NCBI RefSeq assembly: GCF_000402035.1
Contig: NC_021287.1
Coordinates: forward strand, 744,001 to 808,000
Reading direction: 5' to 3'
Length of the DNA: 64,000 nt
DNA from: Caballeronia insecticola
GTDB lineage: Bacteria; Pseudomonadota; Gammaproteobacteria; Burkholderiales; Burkholderiaceae
Position 1 is the first letter of the stretch, and each line of letters starts with the position of its first letter. Shown here piece by piece: positions 25,028 through 33,791 of this stretch. A program made the position numbers and the translations under genes. The notes under the pieces are model-generated. The model had not been told where the DNA came from. It saw only the letters and a program-made list of their open reading frames with translations, and ran no database searches.

Positions 25028-26626
25028 ATGAGTACCACCACGCACGATCATGTAGTTGGCCACGACGCAGGCCACGCCATCCCAAACGGATGGCGGCGCT
25101 GGGTCTTTGCGACAAACCACAAAGACATCGGGACGATGTATCTGCTGTTCTCGTTCGTGATGTTTTTATCGGGTGGGATAATGGCGTTGGCAATTCGCGC
25201 CGAGCTGTTCGAACCAGGCATGCAACTGATGCGCCCGGAATTCTTCAATCAGCTCACGACCATGCATGGACTCGAGATGATTTTCGGCGCGATCATGCCG
25301 GCATTCGTCGGATTTGCGAACTGGATGGTGCCGCTTGAGATCGGCGCATCCGACATGGCGTTTGCACGAATGAACAACTTCAGTTTTTGGTTGCTGCCCG
25401 TTGCAGCCATCATGCTGACGGCCACTTTTTTTATGCCCGGTGGCGCACCCGCAGGCGGGTGGACAATGTATGCCCCGTTGTCTACGCAGATGGGCCCGGG
25501 CATGGATATGACGATCTTTGCCATCCACCTAATGGGAGCGTCATCGATCATGGGTGGAATCAACATTGTCGTCACCATCCTGAACATGCGCGCGCCAGGT
25601 ATGACGATGATGAAGATGCCCATGTTCTGCTGGACCTGGTTAATCACCGCTTTCTTGTTGATCGCGGTCATGCCGGTGCTGGCTGGCGCGGTCACCATGC
25701 TCCTGTTCGACCGGCATTTCGGCACATCATTTTTTAACGCCGCTGGCGGCGGAGACCCAGTGCTTTACCAGCACGTCTTCTGGTTCTTCGGCCATCCCGA
25801 GGTGTACATCATGATTTTGCCAGGGTTTGGCGTGGTGTCGCAGGTTATTCCGGCATTCGCTCGCAAACCTCTTTTCGGCTACGCGTCGATGGTCTATGCG
25901 ACCGCGTCAATTGCGATTCTGTCGTTCATGGTCTGGGCGCACCACATGTTTGCGACCGGAATGCCGGTTACCGGGCAGCTGTTCTTCATGTACTCAACCA
26001 TGCTCATCGCGATTCCGACTGGCGTGAAAGTGTTCAACTGGGTCGCCACCATGTGGCGGGGATCGCTGTCCTTTGAGACCCCGATGCTGTTCGCCATCGG
26101 CTTTATCTTCGTGTTCACCGTCGGCGGCTTTACGGGACTGATTCTTTCCCTCGCACCGTTGGATATCCAGATGCATGGGACCTACTACGTTGTGGCGCAC
26201 TTTCATTACGTACTGGTCGCGGGGTCGCTGTTCTCGCTGTTCGCCGGATGGTATTTCTGGGCGCCCAAGTGGACGGGCAAGATGTATAACGAGACGCGTG
26301 GAAAGATTCACTTCTGGGTGTCCATGGTGGCCTTCAATGTCACGTTCTTTCCGATGCATTTTTTGGGGCTTGCCGGCATGCCGCGACGGTACGCCGACTA
26401 TCCGGCGCAGTTTACCGATTTCAACCAGATCGCGACCATTGGCGCCTTTTTCTTCGGGCTGGCGCAGGTGTATTTTCTCTTTGCGGTGGCGCTGCCCTGC
26501 TACGCCCGTTCGAAAGAGTTGTTAGACGCCCCGGACAAACCATGGGACGGAGCTGAGGGACTTGAATGGACGGTGCCAAGCCCAGCGCCGTTCCACACCT
26601 TTGAGAAGCCGCCCGAAGTTGTTTGA
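25028..26626 (+). CDS. ctaD: Cytochrome c oxidase subunit I, orphan copy
   Basis: A 532-residue heme-copper oxidase subunit starting at 25028 with GGAG upstream; the longer frame from 24983 is not needed. Motifs are complete: TNHKDIGTMYLLF at the N-terminus, HGLEMIFG with a heme a ligand His, FWFFGHPEVYIMILPGFG (Cu ligand His, D-channel Glu and cross-linked Tyr), VWAHHMFATGMP (two Cu ligand His) and MHGTYYVVAHFHYVL (heme ligands). About 12 helices are present. Subunits II and III, heme-insertion and assembly genes are absent here, so it must borrow partners or act as a spare subunit. It follows the broken quinone-oxidoreductase gene by about 50 bases and precedes a DUF442 gene, so it may belong to the sulfide-oxidation operon. 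Confidence 0.9.
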   Translation: MSTTTHDHVVGHDAGHAIPNGWRRWVFATNHKDIGTMYLLFSFVMFLSGGIMALAIRAELFEPGMQLMRPEFFNQLTTMHGLEMIFGAIMPAFVGFANWMVPLEIGASDMAFARMNNFSFWLLPVAAIMLTATFFMPGGAPAGGWTMYAPLSTQMGPGMDMTIFAIHLMGASSIMGGINIVVTILNMRAPGMTMMKMPMFCWTWLITAFLLIAVMPVLAGAVTMLLFDRHFGTSFFNAAGGGDPVLYQHVFWFFGHPEVYIMILPGFGVVSQVIPAFARKPLFGYASMVYATASIAILSFMVWAHHMFATGMPVTGQLFFMYSTMLIAIPTGVKVFNWVATMWRGSLSFETPMLFAIGFIFVFTVGGFTGLILSLAPLDIQMHGTYYVVAHFHYVLVAGSLFSLFAGWYFWAPKWTGKMYNETRGKIHFWVSMVAFNVTFFPMHFLGLAGMPRRYADYPAQFTDFNQIATIGAFFFGLAQVYFLFAVALPCYARSKELLDAPDKPWDGAEGLEWTVPSPAPFHTFEKPPEVV

Positions 26627-26668
26627 TGGCAATAAGCACAGAAACCCTTAACTACTGCGTATTAGACA

Positions 26669-27103
26669 ATGAGCGACCTCATACCGAATTTCAAACAACC
26701 AACGGCTGACATTGCTACCGGGGGACAACCGTCCCTCGATCAGTTGGCCCGCGTGAGCGACTATGGCTTTCGGTCCATCTTAAATCTAAGACCGGCCACC
26801 GAAAATGCGGGACTCGACGAACACGCGGAGGTTGTAAGGCTGGGAATGAAATATCACCATCTCCCTGTCGCGACTGCCAACGATCTCACACGAAGCGCGG
26901 CAGTCGAACTTGGTCGAATACTCGGCGATAAGGCCAATCTGCCAATACTGGTGCACTGCGGATCCGGAAATCGGGTGGGGGCCTTGTTTGCACTTCGTGC
27001 TGCATGGATAGACGGTTCGTCCACGGACGATGCGATTAAAGTTGGCCAGCAGTACGGGCTGACGAAAATGGAAGAAGACGTACGTCGGATCCTCGCAAAA
27101 TAG
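26669..27103 (+). CDS. DUF442 (Blh-type) phosphatase/sulfurtransferase-like protein
   Basis: A 144-residue protein of the DUF442 family, the N-terminal module of bacterial beta-lactamase-hydrolase-like proteins. It shows GGQPSLDQLARVSDYGFRSI, LNLRPATEN and the P-loop VHCGSGNRVG, a CX5R active site as in dual-specificity phosphatases; the cysteine may instead carry sulfur. In many bacteria this module is fused to a persulfide dioxygenase domain. Here it is a separate gene in the same locus as one. It is 42 bases after the oxidase gene and precedes the YeeE pair, consistent with one operon. Confidence 0.8.
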   Translation: MSDLIPNFKQPTADIATGGQPSLDQLARVSDYGFRSILNLRPATENAGLDEHAEVVRLGMKYHHLPVATANDLTRSAAVELGRILGDKANLPILVHCGSGNRVGALFALRAAWIDGSSTDDAIKVGQQYGLTKMEEDVRRILAK

Positions 27104-27144
27104 CGCGCGTATTTAGACATGCATACGATCAAGGGTTGCCAATC

Positions 27145-27579
27145 ATGGTGATCGACTGGATAAATTTCACGCCGTTTCGATCGCTGGCCGGGGGTGCGAT
27201 GATCGGGCTGTCTGCAGCACTTTTTATGCTGCTTAACGGACGGATCGCGGGCATCAGCGGTCTACTTGGTGGCCTTCTTACTGCTGACGGTTGGCGGGAA
27301 GGATGGCGAGTTTACTTTGTTGCAGGGTTGCTTGTTGCCGCGACGCTTTTTATGGTGGTAGCTCCGCTGCCGCCTATCGTCATTCGGTCAAGCACCTGGA
27401 CCTTGATCGTCGGCGGCCTGTTAGTCGGATTTGGCACGAGGGCGGCAAGCGGATGTACGAGCGGCCACGGGGTATGCGGCCTTTCACGTGGGTCAATTCG
27501 CTCGCTGGCCGCGACGTCGACGTTTATGGTCGCGGGCTTTGCAACGGTATGGATCGTGCGGCATGGGTGGGGTGCATAG
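27145..27579 (+). CDS. YeeE/YedE-family membrane protein (PmpA-like)
   Basis: A 144-residue membrane protein; the ATG at 27145 follows AAGGG (27131-27135). It has the family motifs GGAMIGLSAALFMLLNGRIAGISG and GLLVGFGTRAASGCTSGHGVCG, whose conserved cysteine relays thiosulfate or sulfur species through the membrane. This is the first half of the split YeeE/PmpA-PmpB pair; the second half follows one base after the stop codon. It is probably a sulfur-compound transporter serving the persulfide pathway. Confidence 0.8.
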   Translation: MVIDWINFTPFRSLAGGAMIGLSAALFMLLNGRIAGISGLLGGLLTADGWREGWRVYFVAGLLVAATLFMVVAPLPPIVIRSSTWTLIVGGLLVGFGTRAASGCTSGHGVCGLSRGSIRSLAATSTFMVAGFATVWIVRHGWGA

Positions 27580-27580
27580 G

Positions 27581-28027
27581 ATGCGAAAGGTAAGTTCTTT
27601 CTTACTCGGGACGTTGTTTGGGCTAGGGTTGATTATTTCGGGCATGACCAATCCGGAAAAAGTGCTTGGTTTTCTCGACATTGCGGGCCAATGGGATCCG
27701 TCACTAGCTTTCGTGATGATTGGTGCGATCGCCACTGCTTCGATCGGATTTTATGTCAGTCGGCGGATTGAGAAACCACTCCTTGAAGTGCGGAAGTACC
27801 TGCCCACCAAACAACGGATTGACGGTCAACTGCTCATTGGAAGCGCAATATTTGGCCTTGGATGGGGCGTGGCTGGATTTTGCCCGGGACCTGCAGTTGT
27901 TGCCATTGGCACGGCCAAGAGCGGGGCCATCATCTTTTTTGTCGCAATGCTTGCTGGTATGTTGGTTTTTAAACAGGTGAGCGCATTGCGAGAGCGGGCG
28001 AATCGCTGCAAAGTTGCAGGAGGCTGA
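27581..28027 (+). CDS. DUF6691/YeeE second-half membrane protein (PmpB-like)
   Basis: A 148-residue membrane protein starting one base after the YeeE stop. It reads LGLIISGMTNPEKVLGFLDI, WDPSLAFVMIGAI and GLGWGVAGFCPGPAVVAIG, the second YeeE repeat with its conserved Cys-Pro-Gly-Pro. With the preceding gene it should form one channel-like transporter. The tail is basic. This is the last intact gene of the presumed sulfide-oxidation operon on this strand. Confidence 0.8.
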   Translation: MRKVSSFLLGTLFGLGLIISGMTNPEKVLGFLDIAGQWDPSLAFVMIGAIATASIGFYVSRRIEKPLLEVRKYLPTKQRIDGQLLIGSAIFGLGWGVAGFCPGPAVVAIGTAKSGAIIFFVAMLAGMLVFKQVSALRERANRCKVAGG

Positions 28028-28232
28028 TGACTGCCGGAAACCGCTGTACTTCAGAAAGAGTGGCGTCAATCGCGGTCCCGCGTCTCACCCTTTGAGCAAA
28101 GTACGACCGATACCGCGACCTAATCCTAGCAGGACTTTCGCGTTGTCGCCGGTAAGAACATCATGTCAAATCGAGCGAAGTAGACGACTCCCTTAGTCAA
28201 CGTCGCAAGCGCCTCGGTCGATTGCTTGGAGC

Positions 28233-28460
28233 TCAGCAACGGCAATGGTCGGCGATCATGCTGATAAGTAAGTCCTTGCCATCTGCGCGAAGAACAGTCT
28301 CATCTCCGGTAATCAGCGCTGCAGTCCATGTGCCGTCATCGTGTTGTTCCCATTTGCCACAGTCGTCGCCATCGATTTCGATCGACCCACGCATCCGCAA
28401 GGACGGGTCCGACGGATCGATGACTTCGGGATCGTTATGCAACAGGTTGATCTTCTTCAT
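28233..28460 (-). CDS. Hypothetical 75-residue protein
   Basis: The ATG at 28460 has GGAGC seven bases upstream. The product begins MKKINLLHNDPEVIDPSDPS and includes DDCGKWEQHDDGTWTAALIT, an acidic, compact small protein without signal or membrane segment. I recognise no family. It is followed on the same strand by no gene and faces the YeeE pair end to end. The good ribosome binding site and protein-like composition support it. Confidence 0.55.
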   Translation of the reverse strand: MKKINLLHNDPEVIDPSDPSLRMRGSIEIDGDDCGKWEQHDDGTWTAALITGDETVLRADGKDLLISMIADHCRC

Positions 28461-28536
28461 GGGCAAGCTCCGTTGATTCAAGATCGTATTTTCACTTGAG
28501 AAACTTCGGCGATAACTAAGCAACGCAAAACCGACA

Positions 28537-28926
28537 TTAATCGAGTCCCAAGCCGTGGTCGTCGATTACTTCGCATGGGAGCAGAAGCACGCGCGCCAAT
28601 GCCAGTTGTTGCCGATGCGTCTTGCAGAATGCGCGCAGCGTAGCTTCCGTGTCGATAAGTTCGAGGCATTGCGGCAGATTGCGGTGCGAGTGCTCCACAT
28701 GTCAATGACGAATTCTCGTATCTCCGTGCAGATAGCCTGCATCGACGTGGTGCACTAGGGCCTGGTCGACGCCGTCTTTTTTCTTTGCAAGATGGAGCAG
28801 GTGGTTCGCTAGTGACGGCCGGCTCAGGTGGTGCCACAACCGGCTATGGGCGACGCGCGCCGCGTGCGGAAAATAAAGACGGAGCACCATTATGTTGCGC
28901 TTACCCGCTTGAAGGTCTGGTGTCAT
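28537..28926 (-). pseudogene. DUF190 protein with premature stop
   Basis: The ATG at 28926 overlaps the ClC stop (ATGA). The frame reads KRNIMVLRLYFPHAARVAHS, LVHHVDAGYLHGDTRIRH, then a TGA at 28704-28702, and goes on in the same frame with HVEHSHRNLPQCLELIDTEA and VLLLPCEVIDDHGLGLD to a TAA at 28539-28537. This is the DUF190 pattern, a GlnK-like small protein commonly paired with ClC or CrcB-type ion channels. A single stop codon interrupts it. Read-through or a recent mutation is possible. Confidence 0.65.
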
Positions 28927-30227
28927 TTGTTCTTCGTGTTGGCGGTTGATTTTTGTCGGCGAAGTGCGGCGAGTTCAGATAGTCGGATACCGCGTGGCAG
29001 ATCAGCATGTTTGCTGTGCTCGACGCGTTGGGCCCGGTAAATCCCCGTGTGCCCGGAGAACAAATAGGCCACCACGCATGCAAGCCCTGCATACACACCA
29101 ATATCGACCCCAAATAACTCGATGGCCATGACCGTGGAGGCGATAGGCGTATTCGCGGCGCCGGCAAATACGGCGACGAAACCGAGCCCGGCGAGGACCG
29201 GAAAGGGCAGGGCCAGAACGTGAGAGAGCGCGTTGCCGAGCGTCGCGCCGATGTAAAAGAGTGGCGTGACTTCGCCCCCCTTGAAGCCTGACGCTAACGT
29301 GATCACGGTAAAGCCAAATTTTCCGACTGACGTGTAAAGGGGAAGCTGCCGGTGAAAAGCTTCCACGATTGTCGGTATGCCGAGCCCGAGAAACGGCGAT
29401 GTTCCCGGTACCAACGAAGCAAGCGCGACGGCGATGCCACCCACGAACGGACGGGCCGGCGCGTACTTGACGATTCGCTTGATCAACCCCGACAAACCAT
29501 GCGTTGCGTCGGCGAACAGCATCCCCGTAATCCCGAAAATCATCCCCGCCACGATCACGTATCCCAATCCGCTCAGGCTGACCGGTGGAATGAACGGGAT
29601 CGAATAAACGGTGTGATGAATTCCCCAAGCGCGTGTAACCAGATCGGCGGAAATCGACGCAATAAAGCAGCTGAGCAAGGCGTCGTATCGCAAACGCCCA
29701 ATCGCCAAGACCTCGAGGCCGAACAGGGCGCCTGCGAGCGGGGTGCCGAACACTGACGAGAATCCTGCTGCGATGCCACCCATCAGCAGTATCCGGCGGT
29801 CCTCGCGGCTAAGACCGAAGCGGTGTGTCACCTGATCGGCGAGTGCGCCGCCCATCTGTACAGCCGTACCTTCGCGCCCGGCCGAGCCACCAAATAGATG
29901 AGTGATCACCGTTGCGATCAACACCAGCGGCGCCATGCGCTTTGGAACGATTTTCTTCGGATCGTGGATCTCGTCGATCAGCAGATTATTTCCGCCTTCG
30001 ACACTGGCCCCGATCCCCAAATAAACGCAGCCGACACAAAAGCCGGCGACGGGCAGCAGCCCGATGAGCCAGGGGTTCGCCACGCGAGTGTTCGTGGCGA
30101 TATCGAGCGCCCAAAGAAACAAGGCTGAGGCGCTTCCCGCCAGGGCACCGACGAGACCCGACAGCAAAAGCCAGCGCGCCACATGCGGCAGCATAGGGAA
30201 CTGCTCGGGAAACACAAAACGTTTCAT
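28923..30227 (-). CDS. ClC-type chloride channel/antiporter
   Basis: A 434-residue voltage-gated chloride-channel family protein with about ten hydrophobic helices. Motifs seen: GGSAGREGTAVQMGGALADQ (selectivity-filter GxExx, here with Thr where many have Pro), FSSVFGTPLAGALFGLE, SGFKGGEVTPLFYIGATLG and FAGAANTPIASTVMAIELFG. The gating glutamate in GREGT is present. Such proteins move chloride, sometimes fluoride, across the inner membrane. It is followed by a DUF190 gene with a four-base overlap. The start at 30227 is the first Met. Its role inside the sulfur block is unclear; it may balance charge. Confidence 0.85.
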   Translation of the reverse strand: MKRFVFPEQFPMLPHVARWLLLSGLVGALAGSASALFLWALDIATNTRVANPWLIGLLPVAGFCVGCVYLGIGASVEGGNNLLIDEIHDPKKIVPKRMAPLVLIATVITHLFGGSAGREGTAVQMGGALADQVTHRFGLSREDRRILLMGGIAAGFSSVFGTPLAGALFGLEVLAIGRLRYDALLSCFIASISADLVTRAWGIHHTVYSIPFIPPVSLSGLGYVIVAGMIFGITGMLFADATHGLSGLIKRIVKYAPARPFVGGIAVALASLVPGTSPFLGLGIPTIVEAFHRQLPLYTSVGKFGFTVITLASGFKGGEVTPLFYIGATLGNALSHVLALPFPVLAGLGFVAVFAGAANTPIASTVMAIELFGVDIGVYAGLACVVAYLFSGHTGIYRAQRVEHSKHADLPRGIRLSELAALRRQKSTANTKNK

Positions 30228-30551
30228 GAATTTCCAAGTTTGAAGAACTCAAACCTGGGCAGCGAAAGCCGCGAGGGAAGTGCGCCGAACGCGCGTGCCT
30301 ACGGATTCCTGACCCAGGAACGCGTAGGCATCATTAGCTGGCTTAATTAGGCGACTCAATCGGGTAAGTCAGCTACGTAATCAATCCAGCGGTTTGCGAT
30401 GATCTGCGGGAGGCATGCCATCTCCGTGAGCGATTGTAAAAGAATTCGGCGTGGGCTGTCGAGCTGGAATTCCGAACCGGGCGCGCTTCCTGCACTGCGG
30501 AGAGGACCGTAACGCCTCTTCCCAAACGCAGACTCAACGCCGGAGATACGA
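30228..30551. other. Divergent region between ClC and sulfite-oxidase-like genes
   Basis: No gene. It holds a long nested inverted repeat (30296-30330) and should contain both promoters. Confidence 0.5.
30296..30330. promoter_or_regulatory. Nested inverted repeat upstream of ClC gene
   Basis: TGCCTACG (30296-30303) pairs with CGTAGGCA (30323-30330), and between them TTCCTG pairs with CAGGAA. As RNA on the minus strand it would form an extended hairpin about 70 bases before the ClC start. It does not match the fluoride riboswitch consensus. It could be an attenuator or a protein-binding dyad. Confidence 0.4.
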
Positions 30552-31634
30552 ATGACACCAGCTGCGCTCGACAAGCGGATCCATTCCACATCGCCGCTCA
30601 ACGCAGAGCCAGAACTCAAGCGCTTGATCGCCGGCATGCACACGACTCAAGACGACTTCTACGTTCGCAACCACGGCAATGTGCCGGTGATTGACGAGAC
30701 GCTCCACCGGATTTCGGTCTCAGGCCAGGTAAGCCGTCCGATCAGCCTCTCACTGAACGATCTCAAAAGCCGCTTTGAGCGCGTTTCCGTCAGTGCGGTC
30801 ATGCAATGCGCTGGAAACCGGCGTGCTGATTTGTTCTCGGTGAAACCCGTCTCGGGTGACCCATGGGCGCCGGGGGCGATCGGCAATGCGGTTTGGACCG
30901 GCGTTAGGCTCAAGGACGTGCTCGAATCGGCTGGCATCATGTGCGTTGGAGAAACGCACGTGGTATTTGCAGCGTGCGATGACTGCGAAGCAGAAGGCAA
31001 ACGCTTCCGCTATGGTGTTTCAATTCCTGCGAGCAAAGCGCTATCAGGCGATGTGCTGCTTGCCTATGAAATGAACGGCGAAGTGTTGAGCCCGGAGCAT
31101 GGGTATCCATTGCGCGTAGTGGTTCCAGGATACGCGGGCGTGCGTAGTCCGAAGTGGCTGGCATCGATTGAGGTGCGCGACAAACCTTCGGACAATCACA
31201 TGCAGCAACGCGAGTACAAATTGTTCCCCGCTTCCGTCGATGAAGCCAGCGCGGATTGGGAGAACGGGACGACGATCAACGATATGCCGCTGAACTCGGC
31301 CATTTGCGAACCGAACGACGGAGCGACATTGTGCGCAGGTCCTGTCCGGGTCGCCGGATACGCTGTGGCGACGGGAACATCAGTAGCGCGCGTGGAAGTG
31401 TCGTCAGATGACGGTGTGACGTGGACACAAGCCGCACTCAACGTCGAGCCTAGCACCCCGTGGAGCTGGACGCTCTGGACCGTCGAACTGGCGCTGCCGG
31501 AGGGCACGCATGAACTCTCAGTGCGCGCATGGGACTCGGCGGGACAGACTCAGGTATCGCAAGTAGCCGATGTATGGAATTTCAAAGGCTATCTAAGTAC
31601 AGCGTGGCATCGGATTACCGTCACCGCACAATAA
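30552..31634 (+). CDS. Sulfite-oxidase-type molybdopterin enzyme
   Basis: A 360-residue member of the sulfite oxidase family. The N-terminal domain has DDFYVRNHGNVPVIDE, SAVMQCAGNRRADLF, in which the Cys binds molybdenum, and SPEHGYPLRVVVPGYAGVRSPKWL. The C-terminal Mo-co dimerisation domain runs from about residue 240 (VEVSSDDGVTWTQAAL). No signal peptide, heme domain or twin-arginine motif is seen, so it should be cytoplasmic, or it has lost an export signal. Oxidation of sulfite to sulfate would complete the pathway from persulfide dioxygenase. Its 3' end overlaps the convergent LysR gene by 14 bases. Confidence 0.8.
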   Translation: MTPAALDKRIHSTSPLNAEPELKRLIAGMHTTQDDFYVRNHGNVPVIDETLHRISVSGQVSRPISLSLNDLKSRFERVSVSAVMQCAGNRRADLFSVKPVSGDPWAPGAIGNAVWTGVRLKDVLESAGIMCVGETHVVFAACDDCEAEGKRFRYGVSIPASKALSGDVLLAYEMNGEVLSPEHGYPLRVVVPGYAGVRSPKWLASIEVRDKPSDNHMQQREYKLFPASVDEASADWENGTTINDMPLNSAICEPNDGATLCAGPVRVAGYAVATGTSVARVEVSSDDGVTWTQAALNVEPSTPWSWTLWTVELALPEGTHELSVRAWDSAGQTQVSQVADVWNFKGYLSTAWHRITVTAQ

Positions 31635-32529
31635 CAGAGCTGAAGCGGGGGGGAAATTGTTCATCAAATAGTTTGACGAAAGCCTCCGTGCTGGGCGCAA
31701 ACGATCTGCCTTTCAACCACACGACGTGCAGCAAGCGCGTGATATCGACGCCGATGACCTTTAGCCTGACAAGATCTCCGCGCGCGATTTCTTCGGCGAC
31801 GCTCAGTGAGGAAACATAGGCGATGGCTTGGCCTGATAACAGCATCCGCTTGATGGCCTCGGTATGGCTGACCGACATGAGTGGCGTCATCGACAAGCCT
31901 GCTCGTTTATACGCGTCTTCCACGGCAGCCCGCGTTCCGGAGCCCGGTTCGCGCAGGATCACGGCTTTGTCGGCCAGTTCGCGTGCGGCAAATCTGCGCT
32001 TCGCCAATGGATGCCCGACTGCAGCCACCGCAATGATTTCATCTGCACCGATGACGTTGGCATCGAAAACGGCGGCATCGTAGGGACCTTCGATGAAACC
32101 CAGTCCGAAAGCGTGTGCCAGGAGTCCCTGTTCGACCTGTTCGGTATTAGCCACCGTCAGCTCCACGGTTACCTTGGGAAAAAGGACATTAAACTGCGCG
32201 ATCACTGCGGGCACCAGATAAACACCGACGGTCGCACTCGCCCCGATCAACAACTGACCCGCAGTTAATCCCGCCAGTTCGGTCAACTCGCGTTCCGCTG
32301 CTTCCGACAACGCGAATATCCGGGTCGCATATTCCAGCAGCGTATTGCCCACTTGAGTGAGCGCAACGCCTCGTGGCAACCGGTCGAATAGGGTCACGCC
32401 CAGACGCTCCTCGAGCTCCCTGATCTCGCGAGTTACAGCTGGCTGACTGACGTGCAGACGTTGTGCGCCAGCGCTGATTGAGCCTGCGCGCGCGACTTCG
32501 TAAAAGGCCAGTAAGTGGGTGAAATTCAT
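31621..32529 (-). CDS. LysR-family transcriptional regulator
   Basis: A 302-residue LysR regulator: a winged helix at residues 1-60 (FYEVARAGSISAGAQRLHVS and QPAVTREIRELEERLGV) and a substrate-binding domain from about residue 90 (LIGASATVGVYLVPAVIAQF, later REPGSGTRAAVEDAYK). The ligand region resembles the CysB/CbbR branch. It is divergent from the TDT exporter across 95 bases and convergent with the sulfite-oxidase-like gene. Control of the exporter, perhaps in response to sulfite, is the natural inference. Confidence 0.85.
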   Translation of the reverse strand: MNFTHLLAFYEVARAGSISAGAQRLHVSQPAVTREIRELEERLGVTLFDRLPRGVALTQVGNTLLEYATRIFALSEAAERELTELAGLTAGQLLIGASATVGVYLVPAVIAQFNVLFPKVTVELTVANTEQVEQGLLAHAFGLGFIEGPYDAAVFDANVIGADEIIAVAAVGHPLAKRRFAARELADKAVILREPGSGTRAAVEDAYKRAGLSMTPLMSVSHTEAIKRMLLSGQAIAYVSSLSVAEEIARGDLVRLKVIGVDITRLLHVVWLKGRSFAPSTEAFVKLFDEQFPPRFSSVIVR

Positions 32530-32624
32530 GCCTATTTGATATGGAGAAGATGCTTTATATGTATTTTAAGTATATCTGCAATTTTGTTATTCTTGACATA
32601 CAGATTAACGAGGAGTCAACCAAG
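32530..32624. promoter_or_regulatory. Divergent LysR/TDT promoter region
   Basis: An AT-rich 95-base stretch, with ATATGTATTTTAAGTATAT near its centre, an imperfect dyad of the size LysR proteins bind. TTGACA at 32593-32598 could be a -35 box. The assignment rests on position. Confidence 0.4.
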
Positions 32625-33791
32625 ATGGACGAAACGCAGGTGAAAACACCGGAAATAGCACGATTTGATGCTCTCAAACCGTTCAAGCACGTCACTCGCC
32701 ACCGTGAAATAGTTCGCCAATTCACGCCTAACTGGTTCGCGTTGACGATGGGAACCGGGATCGTCTTTCTTGTCCTTCTCGCCGCGCCATTTCGTTTGGC
32801 CGGTCAACACACGGTTGCGGAGGCGTTGTGGATGATCGACATCGTGTTCTTCACTGTTTTTTCGATTCTTTTTATGGCGCGCCTGGTCCGGTTTCCGGAA
32901 ACGTTCAAGCCCATGCTCGACCATCCGGTGCAATCGATGTTCTTGGGCGCGATCCCGATGGGGCTGATTCCCATCGTGAATGGTCTAAGCGTGTTTGGCC
33001 CCGAGCTTTTCGGCCCGGCAGCACTGAGCGTAGCGCACGCGTTGTGGTGGATCGACGCAGGCTTGGCGGTATCGATTGCGTGTCTCGTGCCGTATCGCAT
33101 GTTCACGACACAGCAGCATTCGACCGAACAGATGACTGCCGTCTGGCTGTTGCCAATCGTTGCACCTGAGGTGACTGCGTCCAGTGCCGGCGTGCTCGCA
33201 CCGCATCTTTCGCACAGTGCCGCGCAGTTGCTTGTCGGAACGGGTTATGTGCTTTGGGCGATTTCCGTACCTCTTGCATTTTCGATCCTGACAATCGTGT
33301 TTTTGCGCCTCGCGCTTCACAAGCTTCCGCATCGTGACATGGCGGCGTCGTCGTGGCTCACGCTGGGTCCGATCGGGACCGGAAGCCTTGGTCTGCTGCT
33401 GCTCGGTCAAGCTGCGCCTGCCGCATTCGCCGGCACGGTGCTCGAACAAGTGGCAATCGTGGCTAGGGACTTCGGACTGCTGGGCGGCCTGCTTCTGTGG
33501 GGCGTGGGCGTGTGGTGGCTCGTGATCGCTGTCATCCTGACTGTGCGGTATCAGCGCGAAGGCATGACGTTCAACATGGGATGGTGGGGGTTCACGTTTC
33601 CGATCGGCGTGTACACCGCTACGACCTTCGCGCTGTATCGGCTCACGCAGTTCTTTCCATTTGCAGTCATCGGTACGGCGCTTACAGTCGCGCTGATCGG
33701 GTTCTGGCTGATCGTGGTGAGCAAGACGCTCAAGGGAATGTGGCACGGCAACCTCTTTCAAGCACCTTGCCTTGCTACGCCCAGGAAATGA
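32625..33791 (+). CDS. TDT-family transporter (sulfite exporter/TehA-like)
   Basis: A 388-residue protein with about ten membrane segments; the start at 32625 follows GAGGAG. Motifs include FTPNWFALTMGTGIVFLVLL, LGAIPMGLIPIVNGL, LPIVAPEVTASSAGVLAPHL and WWGFTFPIGVYTAT, the pattern of the tellurite-resistance/dicarboxylate transporter family that includes fungal Ssu1 and TehA. Given the sulfite-oxidase-like and persulfide-dioxygenase genes around it, sulfite export is the best guess. The divergent LysR is its probable regulator. It overlaps the next start codon by four bases. Confidence 0.8.
   Translation: MDETQVKTPEIARFDALKPFKHVTRHREIVRQFTPNWFALTMGTGIVFLVLLAAPFRLAGQHTVAEALWMIDIVFFTVFSILFMARLVRFPETFKPMLDHPVQSMFLGAIPMGLIPIVNGLSVFGPELFGPAALSVAHALWWIDAGLAVSIACLVPYRMFTTQQHSTEQMTAVWLLPIVAPEVTASSAGVLAPHLSHSAAQLLVGTGYVLWAISVPLAFSILTIVFLRLALHKLPHRDMAASSWLTLGPIGTGSLGLLLLGQAAPAAFAGTVLEQVAIVARDFGLLGGLLLWGVGVWWLVIAVILTVRYQREGMTFNMGWWGFTFPIGVYTATTFALYRLTQFFPFAVIGTALTVALIGFWLIVVSKTLKGMWHGNLFQAPCLATPRK

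Noticed and set aside
30228..30551. Fluoride riboswitch before the ClC gene
   Set aside because: The conserved core of that riboswitch is not present on either strand. Only an unrelated nested hairpin is seen.
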